In this document: piece by piece, positions 49,898 through 59,264 of the stretch
Layout: each line of letters begins with the position of its first letter
Position numbering within the stretch: position 1 is the first letter of the stretch
From: Larimichthys crocea
Taxonomy: Eukaryota; Chordata; Actinopteri; Sciaenidae
Direction of reading: 5' to 3'
NCBI RefSeq assembly: GCF_000972845.2
Contig: NW_020853550.1
Location: 62,001 to 126,000 of the forward strand
DNA length: 64,000 bases
Program-made: the position numbers and the translations under genes
Notes under the pieces: generated by a model
Databases searched by the model: none
What the model was told of the DNA's origin: nothing
What the model saw: the letters and a program-made list of their open reading frames with translations, nothing else

Positions 49898-50573
49898 CAC
49901 ACCGGACGCGGAACGGAAGCGGAACGGCACCGCTGCGGTCACCGTAGCAAATAGAATCCAGTCTAGTCAATGAGAGCACTCACACCGGGCGCGGATCAGA
50001 CGCGGATCAGAAGCATCCCAGAAGCGGCTCTCCGCGCCACGGCGCGAGCTTTCCGCAAGATTTCTATTTCTTCCGCGAGCCGCGGCTAAACCTCGTAAAT
50101 TTCAACAGAGCACTGCGCACCAGACAGGAAACCGGGCCTTGAATCAACGTAATAAACTTCCGCTCCCTTTCAAAAAAAAAAAACAATACTCAGTTCATGT
50201 AGCTTTTTACAACTTCACATCAACGTTACGTCATGACCGGTGGCACCAGGTGATCAAAGATCGATCAAAGGGTCTCAACGAGAGACTAATTGTTGAAGTG
50301 GAACAACACACAATCATTTATGACACAACAGATGTTTTTTATAATCTCCTCCACGTCGGAGAAGCAAAGTCAGCTGTTTGTTGTTGTTGTTTTCTTTATA
50401 CACTGTTTATCGCGGGGTCTCGGGTATGTCCAGGATTCTCGCATGATCTCGTGATCTCGCGTGAATACGGCCGGCTCGCTCCGCTGCCGTTCCGCGGCTG
50501 ATCCGCGTCCGGTGTGAGTTGACACCGGGCAAAGTACCGTTCCGCTTCCGTTCCGCGTTCGGTGTGAGTCCCG
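49898..50573. mobile_element. GC-rich element with MADF-like coding relic, copy 2
   Basis: Nearly identical to 49220-49897 at an offset of about 678 nt, with scattered changes (for example an extra GACGCGGATCA block near 49998 and a longer A run at 50173). The MADF-like text recurs around 50240-50370. High similarity in a head-to-tail array argues for a recent tandem duplication rather than two insertions. Confidence 0.65.
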
Positions 50574-50664
50574 TATAAGACACAACAATCTGACATAAAG
50601 TCACATGTTTGCAATTTCAAAACATGCCATTTAAAATGACACTACATGAGCTCATTGGACACTA

Positions 50665-51121
50665 TGGCTACGTTTACACGTAGCCGGGTATGTTGAGAAA
50701 CGAATATTTCCCTCCCTCCGTTTTCCAAAATAACATCGTGCACATAGCATCGTTTTCAAAAAAGTCAACCCGCATAAATACGCCATCGAGCGCCGTCATA
50801 ACTACGCCAAGCCTGTGGGCGGCAGTGTAGGAAGAAGGCGAATCCTCTGCAAGCCAATCAGAATAATGCTTCCATGAGCATCGTCATAGCAACAAGTAAA
50901 CATTGGTCGCACTTTTGGCGCATCCGCTGCCTAAAACTCCGTTTATCTCAATTTACATGCAAACGCAAAACCGGAGTTTTCCAGAATCTCCACTCTAGCC
51001 GGACTTTTTAGAAAGATTCGTTTTCAGAGGCGAATTCACCGTTTGCGTGTAAAAGATAGGTACAAACGAAGGGAAATGTCTCCGTTTTTAAAAATACCCG
51101 TGTACGTGTAAACAGGGCCTA
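50665..51121. mobile_element. short inverted-terminal element, 'TTTACACGTA' family
   Basis: Starts TGGCTACGTTTACACGTAGC CGGGTAT and ends ATACCCGTGTACGTGTAAAC AGGGCC, so the outer 25-30 nt are imperfect inverted repeats. The internal 'AAAACCGGAGTTTTCC' and 'CCGTTTTCCAAAATAAC' are repeated motifs. TA or TAT flanks each end. It is a familiar abundant fish element with no coding capacity. Confidence 0.65.
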
Positions 51122-51749
51122 TATGTGCCACCTGGCCAAACAGGTGTTATGTAATTGTTAACACTTCAATCAGGAAGTAAGCAATAAAAGACCATAGGTG
51201 AGCATCTTTGGAAGACATTGTTGAGAGAGGAAGAGGAAGAGGGAGGGGAGAGTGAGAGGGGGAGGAAGAGTGAGAGGTACGGGTAGAGCAGTGTTGTCAC
51301 ATTATTTTGCTTTCCTCTTTATTTTTTTATGTATTTATTTTTTCTGACATTTTTTCTGCAATTGTATTTGTCAGCTACGGAGCCCCTAAAGGGACATGGG
51401 GGGAAAAAAAGTGAAACGTTTCTAGTGAGCACAAGATACTTTCTCGTGCGCACCAGAAAAGTATCTCGTGCTCACGAGAAACCTTGGGTTAAGCACAGGC
51501 AGCTGGAGAGAGGGCTGGCTCAATTCGTGGCAGCGGCAGCTAGTAGTGGCATTTAAATGCCGCGACGGCTGCCAGTGTCTGAGACAGCTGCCACTGACCT
51601 GCCACGGCAGCTGCTGGTGTTATGGGCATCTGTTTTTAATTTTATTTTATAACAGTCGTCAGGGTTGTATTAGCCTCGTTGGTAATAGCTAGTTGGTATT
51701 ACGTGAGTTCTGCATTAATTTGCGAGGTTTTAATTAATCTCTCAACTGC

Positions 51750-51752
<3 letters not shown>

Positions 51753-51786
<34 letters not shown>
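51753..51786. repeat. (GT)n in the left arm of the foldback element
   Basis: About 17 GT units. The inverted right arm has the matching AC tracts. Confidence 0.95.
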
Positions 51787-51787
<1 letters not shown>

Positions 51788-53185
51788 ACGACAGTTGCCG
51801 GTATCTGAGGCAGCTGCCACCGCCTTAGCGGCAGGTCCGTAGCAGCTGCGGTTGAGAGAGATGTTGAAAGATGAAAAAATCAATGCAAATGCTAATACAG
51901 AAATCACGTGATGGTAATGTTACTTCCATCAAGTCCAATACAACAATGACTGTTTTATAAGATAAAAAATCAAAACAGATGATCAAAGCATCAGTAGTTG
52001 CCGTGGCAGGTCACCTGCGCCACACAGCGGCAGCAGTGGTAACTGCCCCAGACACCGGCATCACTGCGACACAAATCCCAAGTACCCCTGGCTGCAGCCC
52101 GCAGATCGAGGCGTGCCTCAACGTTGAGCCACGCCCCCAACGCTTGACTCCTTTCCGGGGGCCATCTGGTGGCGGAGACTATGAACGGCAAGTGGCCGCT
52201 CTGTGGACCGCTAAAGAATATTGTGCGCAGACGAAGACGACATAAATCAGTTTGCAAAATCTTTTTTTTTTTGTTTTGACGTGCTATTTTGTGATATATG
52301 TGACAGGCAAGGGGCAAGGAAGTAACATTATTTTATTTCTGAAACAGGTTAAGCTCTGTATGTATTTGCGTTCTACACTGTAGTCAAGCCAGTAGCTCCA
52401 ACATTGCAAATGCAGATAGATTATAGACTGCAAATAGACGTAGATGATTGAGAAAGTCAGCACTAACCTAATACAGAATGTGGAAAAGTCCAGTTTTCAA
52501 AACAAAGCACTGCCTAAATTTCATGAAAAAGCTGTGTCTCATAAAACAAGTGTTGTACTATGCTCCTACACCCATTTTTAAATATGAGAATTTAGCTTAA
52601 TAGCTTCGAGGTCGTGTGACAACCCTGTTGTTGTTGAGCCATTTCTCTTCCTTTTCAGTCTACAGGAAGACCGTGAGGCATTCTGCACTGAAGTTATGGA
52701 CACGCGACATTTGCAGGCATTTTCTGCTTTTGAAGTGTAGGCTACTGTCTGTGTCTTTTGTTTCCTGTTTTACTCCTCTTTTATTTTGAAGTTCAGTGTT
52801 CAGTGTTCAGTGTGTTCAACTAAGGAATAAAATATATGCACTAAATGTAACACCTGAAAACCTCCCAGTGTATATATTTGTCTTTTTTTAAACTATTACA
52901 AAAATAAATAATAGGTCATTTTATATATATAGATATAACTATATTGTGTAAATAAATTTTTAAATATTATTTACACAGAGCCACCAGATGGCCCCCGGAA
53001 AGGAGTCAAGCGTTGGGGGCGTGGCTCAACGTTGAGGCACGCCTCGATCTGCGGGTTGCAGCCAGGGGCTTCCACAAATCGCGTAATGGAAATGCCAATA
53101 GCAGGGACACAACACTGACGACTGTCTTATAAAATAAAAACAAATGCCCATAACAGCAGCAGTTGCGGTGGCAGTGCCAGACACC

Positions 53186-53186
<1 letters not shown>

Positions 53187-53234
<48 letters not shown>
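53187..53234. repeat. (AC)n in the right arm of the foldback element
   Basis: About 24 AC units, with a second short AC tract at about 53281-53296. Confidence 0.95.
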
Positions 53235-53239
<5 letters not shown>

Positions 53240-53501
53240 GCAGCAGGTCAATGGCCTCAGACACCGGCAACTGTCGTGACGCACACACACACACAGCGGC
53301 AGGTCCGTGGCAGCTGTCTCAGACACTGGCAGCCGTCGCGGCATTTAAATGCCACTACTAGCTGCCGCTGCCACGAATGCTTAACCCAAGGTTTCTCGTG
53401 AGCACGAGATACTTTTCTGGTGCGCACGAGAAAGTATCTTGTGCTCACTAGAAACGTTTCACTTTTTTCCCCCATGTCCCTTTAGGGGCTCCGTAGTCAG
53501 C

Positions 53502-54335
53502 TCACTGTTTTGTGAGCATATTTTAGTTCACTCCAATGTAAATATATCCTCTGTGCATACGTTGCACTGACCTGTTTGGTGAAAAATAAATAAAATAAAT
53601 ATTTCAATAGCACATGTGTGTATCTGCAAATATTTCTGTGCATGTGAACAATCTGAAGAATTCTCTACAGTTTGAACTATGTTAGTATGATGGCAAAGCA
53701 TACTAAAGATGAGAGTGCTTTTCATTATGCCCAACAGTGTGTAGCTGGTTAGACAAAAATCTACGAATATGAATGAAGTGTGTGTCATCTGGTGCAAAAG
53801 TTTGATTTTGGTTGCAGTGCTTCATTTTGTGTGATATATGAGGTGTTTTACAGTTTGAGTGTGTGGTTTGGTGAATTGTGTTAGTGTTTTCATAAAACCA
53901 GCCTAGTTTGTAAAATTGTGTTTAAGCAAATGGAAAAAAAACTGTATTAAGCAGCTTCATAACGTCATCTCAATAATGACCCCACCCCTCTACAACATAA
54001 CGACATTAGTTCCACTATTGAATACACATCTTTCCCTGTCTGTGCATGAACTTAAAATATATTATCAACAAAAAATATGATCTTTTTAAAGTAAATTATT
54101 TAATTATTGACTCAAAAGTATAAAATGAACTTATTAGTTATATAACAATATAACTGTCTCTAATGGCAGCTACACTGTCGCTGTTGTTCCATATGTCTGT
54201 TATCCCATATGTATCAACAACAAATGCCTTATAAGTGTAAGCATTGATAATCTGTGATGACATGACATAAGACCAAGGTTTAGTTACTCTATATTCAATC
54301 TTAAAAATAAAAGAATTTTACTCACTCTCTAACTC
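53502..54335. other. spacer, no gene seen
   Basis: AT-rich, nothing recognised. Confidence 0.4.
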
Positions 54336-54339
54336 CTTA

Positions 54340-54440
54340 TTTGGAGCTGTCCTGGCAACGTCCACAGAAAAAGACTAGGGTCCCACTTTGGCCAAAACGA
54401 TATACGGATCCTTTCCACCCCCTGCATCCATCACATCTGT
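54340..54440 (-). pseudogene. possible PHD-finger-like exon relic
   Basis: After a minus-strand acceptor TTTTTTCACAG, the reading is CDGCRGWKGSVYRFGQSGTL followed by VFFCGRCQDSSK and a stop. CxxC...W and a closing FCxRCQ resemble the second half of a PHD zinc finger, though the His-Cys pair expected in the middle is not intact. It lies on the same strand as, and downstream of, the integrase relic and may be its last exon. Confidence 0.3.
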
Positions 54441-54616
54441 GAAAAAATGATGATAAGTATTCTATATTGAATAGATTTAATTTCCAGAGCAGACTATGAT
54501 TGATCATCATAATGACTTGGAATAATTCATTATACATAAAACACAGGCAGTAATATACAAGATACATTTATCATCTAGCAGAGCTTTTTTGTAATTATGA
54601 TAAACTACCGCGTTTG

Positions 54617-54700
54617 TGAACGCTTATTTTGTATTTGATCAGGTATACTTAAGTATAGTGAACGCTTATTTTGTATTTGATCAGGTATACTTAAGTATAG
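54617..54700. repeat. 42-bp tandem duplication
   Basis: Two perfect copies of a 42-nt unit beginning TGAACGCTTATTTTGTATTT and ending CTTAAGTATAG, directly adjacent. Confidence 0.95.
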
Positions 54701-54943
54701 TTTCACAGAGTGATTCCAAGTAGAAAACCAAGATAAAGGTGAATATGGAAGAAACTTGAATGCATAACAAATGTAGACAGCAAAGTGCCTAAAGAAAGAG
54801 TTTTTTTTTCTTTGCTTAAAAGAATTTGCCCAAATCAACTGCGTCTGAGGCAGATTAACTTGTAATCTGTGTATATTTGAGCTGCTAAACATTTGTGTAA
54901 TTAGATGTCTTCCCAAATATATTGTCCCGTGAACTTCAATGTT

Positions 54944-56240
54944 TTACATAAAACATACATTTATCAGTGGCAGCTGAGAAGGATGTGGAGGAGGTGGGGG
55001 TGGCTTTGGTGGTAGAGGCAGCCGAGGTGGCAGAGGCAGGGATGGTGGAAAGGTGGAAGCAGAGTTGACGATCTTGTGTGGAATGTGTGGCGTTCCCTCC
55101 ACATGAATTTTTAAGTAATCAGTGCTGATCTTTTTAAAAATATGACCCTCCTCATTCGAAAGATCTGCACTTTTATTTTGGAGTGCCACAATAGTGAAAG
55201 GCCCCAGGTAATCAGGGTCCAGTTTTCCTTCCTTTCACTGCTGGCTCCTTACATTTTGCCTCCACACCTTGTCACCCACCTTGAAATTTGGAGGTCTTCT
55301 TTCTATTTGCAATGGAACCTCGAGCAGCCTGCAAGCCATCACTTAGATGGAGGATGTCATCTGTCATCATCATTTTCCACCATGTTTTCCACACAGCTGT
55401 CAACCTTTTCAAAAAGAGTTTTATAAGCATTAAAACATAGTACTTGTAAAAATTTAGAAACATCTATAAATTAAAGCTACTAGTTACAACAGAAGATACC
55501 ATATATTCTGTGTGGACCTGTGATGGGTAGTGGACTTCCCTGCCAAACATCAAATAAAACTGTGAAAATTTGGTGGTTAGTTGTGTTTTGGTACTTCGGG
55601 TGTTTGTCCCATGTATCAGGCCTGTCTCCCACCAGTTTTCTAAGTGCTCTGAAATGCAATAGGAAAAAGAACTGGATTTTTTACAACTGCTTAAAAGTAT
55701 TTGCAAAACTATTAGAATAAATGTATATGTACATGTATATATTTGTTGAATGTCATTTTGTGATGACCTTCAAATAATAGTTTGCTATATATTCACACAT
55801 CAATATGAGGAGATGGTGAAAATGTATAAAAAAAATTCATGCAAGCCAGCCCTATGCAAGAAAATAAACTTAATATGCAACTGCATTTTACTTACCTTTG
55901 TATGGTTCCATTTATTTTTTCAGCAAGAGGGGCACAAATTGAATTTGGAAAATAATAGTGATGTTTTACAATGATTGGTGTATTCTCTCCTCATTTATCA
56001 CAGTTCCACTGGCCACCATTATTATTATTGATTTTAAAACTATAGTGCACTTAAGAACTTCATAGGTGAATTGCGCCCCGGGTTTTCTTTTGCCCACAGT
56101 GTGCCCCAGTCCTGCTGGCATGAAAGTTTTGAATATTTCTTAAACTTTATTAGGCCCACACACCACCTCAGTGACATTACCCTTCTTTTTGTAGAATATT
56201 TTTTCATCTTTGGGAATAAAACAGGGTACATTTGTATAGA
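54944..56240 (-). mobile_element. integrase relic (Ginger1- or Gypsy-type)
   Basis: Minus-strand text in order: near 56190-56050, KKEGNVTEVVCGPNKV and a HAGLGHT-like stretch (AGLGHTVGKRKPGA) as in the H2C2 finger of integrases; at 55650-55530, STKTQLTTKFSQFYLMFGRE VHYPSQV, the conserved end of the catalytic core; at 55290-55140, FKVGDKVWRQNVRSQQ, a stop, then KLDPDYLGPFTIVALQNKSA, carrying the GPY/F motif. Stops and frameshifts separate the blocks and the central DDE region is largely missing. Ginger1 DNA transposons and Gypsy retroelements share this order. No LTR was recognised on either side, which slightly favours Ginger1. It is dead. Confidence 0.6.
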
Positions 56241-56446
56241 TTATTAAATAAAAAGCATCAGCTGAGAAACAGACCAAGACACAGCCTCCAATACATCCTA
56301 TTTCCACATCAAAACAAAGGGTCAAAAACACAAAGAGCAGTCCAAAAGCAGGTAGATGCACAGACAAAGGGACAACAGAAGGCAAAATCCAAACAGGCAG
56401 GGTCACAGTCCCTTGACTAATCTCACCCTTATCCCTCCCTCTGGAG

Positions 56447-56895
56447 CAGTGGTTCTTAACCTGGGTTCGATCGAACCCTAGGGGTTCGGTGAGTCGGTCT
56501 CAGGGGTTCGGTGGAGCCTCCGCCCTGGAATTTTTTATACCATTTGTTACAACATATCTTTGTGAGCAATCGTTTTCGAGGATGCTGGACATAAAAACTA
56601 AGAAAAGGAACAGACTTTGCTGTGATAATGACATGAGACTGGCACTTGCCAAGGTGAAGCCAGGCATATCTGAACTGGTCTCTCAAAGGTAACAGCAGAA
56701 GTCACACTGAGGTAAGTTGTTGTGAGTTCATGCACTGTGTTGGTTTTGTTATTTGAACAAGGTGATGTTAATGCACGGTTCATTTTGTGCACCAGTAAAA
56801 AAAATCATATTTTATTTTTTACTAAAGAAGGGTTCGGTGAATGAGCATATGAAACTGGTGGGGTTCGGTACCTCCAACAAGGTTAAGAACCACTG
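56447..56895. mobile_element. hAT element with perfect TSD and transposase C-terminal relic
   Basis: The termini are CAGTGGTTCTTAACCTGGGT and its inverse ACAAGGTTAAGAACCACTG. A perfect 8-bp duplication CTCTGGAG lies at 56439-56446 and 56896-56903. The plus strand at about 56525-56690 reads PFVTTYLCEQSFSRMLDIKT and LALAKVKPGISELVSQ, the hAT C-terminal dimerisation domain of the transposase. The element is therefore an internal-deletion derivative of an autonomous hAT (Charlie-like) transposon, and GGGGTTCGGT is repeated near both ends. Confidence 0.88.
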
Positions 56896-56994
56896 CTCTG
56901 GAGTGACAGTCTATCACTCCTGCATCACCTGGTTCTCCACCATACAATAAACTACTTCAAATGCATCTTATTGTTGGGATCTTTTGTTAGTGAA

Positions 56995-57021
56995 ACATAC
57001 ATACATACATACACATACATA
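56995..57021. repeat. (ATAC)n microsatellite
   Basis: About six ATAC units with one interruption. Confidence 0.85.
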
Positions 57022-57222
57022 CAACTGATACAAGTCTTTTGTGATGAAGCTGGTATACTCCAAAAGAAAATTAGAGCACTTAATCTTCCATATCTGCTCA
57101 AGAGAAAGACCTGCCAAGGTCACACTTAATATTTTTTTCTAAAAATATTAATATTATTTACAAATTTTCTTTATTATCTGGTTGTCTTGGCTACTAACAA
57201 TGAGACTGACAAATGGCCTACC

Positions 57223-57641
57223 AGAGGCAGGTAGAGTAGACAAAAATTGGACTGAAATAAGACTTTAGAACAATATGAGTCTCCTCAAGTATCAATAAAA
57301 AGTAATCATGCAAATAATTACTTGGGTAAAAGTAAAAAAGTATTTGGTAAAAAAAACTACTCAAGTACTGAGTAACTGTGGAGTAATTTATTTGTGGAGC
57401 CTGATTTGTTTGTCAAATAAGAACATGAATGAATCAGTCAGTCAAAGCAAATACAGGTTTTTAAACAATATCTCTTTAACTAAAACAAAACAGTGAGTAT
57501 TGTTACTTAAGAATGATATTACTCAAGTAAAAGTAAAAAGTATTGTGCATTAAAAATCGTTTTAAGAGTACAATTCATCTAAAATGTTACTCAAGTAATT
57601 GTAACAGAAATTAATGATACACACATTACTGCCCATCTCTG
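57223..57641. mobile_element. non-autonomous hAT-type element, 'ACTCAAGTAAAAGTA' family
   Basis: Ends AGAGGCAGGTAGAGTA and (inverted) TTACTGCCCATCTCT. The subterminal text repeats ACTCAAGTAAAAGTAAAAAGTA and its inverse, as in a very abundant fish hAT family. Flanks GGCCTACC (57215-57222) and GGCCTAAT (57642-57649) form an imperfect 8-bp duplication (6 of 8). Exact ends are uncertain by one base. Confidence 0.7.
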
Positions 57642-57654
57642 GGCCTAATCTTGC

Positions 57655-58440
57655 TACAGCAATTACTAATGCTGGAGAAGAGGAGTGCACCATGCATGTG
57701 TAATAAATGTCCTAACATAGTCTGACCTTGCACATCAAAGTTGTTGGCCTTTCGAAGAAATTTGTTTTTTTGTTTCTGGAATATTCATCTGGATATGTCC
57801 CATTTGTTTTATAATTCACAATGTCGTTGTAGATGCGTGGATCCATTTTCAGTCTCTTGGGAACAGTTGCCTGATGGATTATGATTAATTAGCCTAACCT
57901 ATGGTGTCATTGGTTAATTGCGAGGTGTGTACCCAGGTGACTTCAAGGCTTTCTGTATTCCTCTTATCCTCATCTCTTACTATCAATAATGGACAGAAAA
58001 AAACATTTCAAATAAGAAACTGATTATTTCATCTAGTTCCTATTTAGATTGTATACAGTACATGCTTTCACCTTATTACATTATAGTAGTAAAGTATCTG
58101 ACATGCGAGGGAAGGCAATCTTACTGCTGGACAATAATCTGACTGCCCTGAATGTTTCCCTTGACAACACAATTGTCCCTGTATTGATGGAAGTATTGAT
58201 TTGACATTTAGACTAAGAATTTCTCATTATTTGTTATGTAATTACTGTGACATGGAAAAAGTCCTGCATTCTTTTCTGCATTTATTTCATAATCTTCATA
58301 ATATCATTGATACTGAGGTATTGAAATATAACTGTATGTATAAATCAAAGCAGTGTAAAATCACATTGCAACAAGGATAACAACAACAACAATAAAACTG
58401 GCAAGGTAAAGCATCTACCCTCATCAGTTGTTGACAGCTG
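57655..58440. other. spacer, no gene seen
   Basis: AT-rich, with (CAA)n at 58379-58392. Nothing else recognised. Confidence 0.4.
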
Positions 58441-58639
58441 GCCTACATTATGGAAACATCAGGTTACTTTTTCCGTAGCCTCTTCACTTGTGCTACAGGA
58501 CATTTCTATTGCACAGTAAAAAAAAAACATTTCTCTCTGCTGTGCCTGCCAGCTGACCCGTATATTATATCTACGAGTAGACCTACGCTCACTTCCTCTC
58601 AACTGATGCCCGTTCCCGTTGGGGGCACTCATTTTTCTG

Positions 58640-59262
58640 CACTACACCAGCAAAACGTCAGCATGGCAGCACATGCTAATAAGAGTGACGAAAACTTTGT
58701 CCCCAAAAAAGGCTCCGTCTCCTCAGTGGTACGGAAGTGGTTCGCAGCAGACACCGAGCAATCCACTGTCCGCTGGAAAGTTTGCTGAAGTTGCCCTGCC
58801 CCGCTATACAACAGTAACACAGAGTAAAACACACTGAAAGACATTACAGGAGCACCTTATGTTTTGTTATTTAGCATGCAAATAGCATGATTCATTTTGT
58901 TTACAAATGTGTCTTTCTTCAGGGTTCAGATTTCTTTATTTTTTCAAGAGTCACCTTTATTTTGCAAAAAGTGATGGTGAAAGTTATATTTGCGCTTCAT
59001 TAATTCCAATAGGGAAATTCGTCGTTATTTAATCAAGAGGGACCTTTTATTTTTTGTTTGAAGTTAGGTTTGCACTTCAAGCCCAATAGGGAAATTCATA
59101 ATTTCATAAAATGCATCATTTTTTCTTTCAAATAAAAACAAAGCTGATTTGAATGATTTCCTTGTCGTTACTAGTTTTTAGGAAAAAAAAATCAAATAAA
59201 ATCAAAAGAATTTATTTTATTTTATTTTATTTTTAGGCCATATCGCCCAGCCCTAAAGTCAA
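58640..59262 (+). mobile_element. hAT element relic with BED-finger start
   Basis: The plus strand reads NKSDENFVPKKGSVSSVVRK WFAADTEQSTVRWKVC and then a stop (about 58675-58788). This is the N-terminal BED zinc finger of ZBED-like hAT transposases, with the first CxxC partly lost. At the right end, 'GGCCATATCGCCCAGCCCTA' (59238-59257) is the familiar inverted terminus of such elements. The left terminus is not found, and the middle of the transposase is missing. Confidence 0.55.
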
Positions 59263-59264
59263 AG

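Larger units (their letters stand above)
51376..53495. mobile_element. 2.1-kb foldback-like DNA element with long TIRs
   Basis: Both ends read TACGGAGCCCCTAAAGGGAC inward, and the terminal inverted repeat continues for about 190 nt. Each TIR contains a 65-nt imperfect hairpin (51418-51482 and 53391-53455). Past the TIRs the arms stay partly inverted: 52087-52175 is repeated in reverse at 52981-53069. A 6-bp duplication GTCAGC flanks it (51370-51375 and 53496-53501). Arms contain GT/AC microsatellites and GGCAGCTG-rich pieces. No protein is encoded. Foldback-like architecture; superfamily not determined. Confidence 0.75.

Noticed and set aside
53006..53401. Frames on both strands through AC/GT repeats in the foldback element
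   Set aside because: Alternating Thr-His or Cys-Val peptides from dinucleotide repeats, not proteins.
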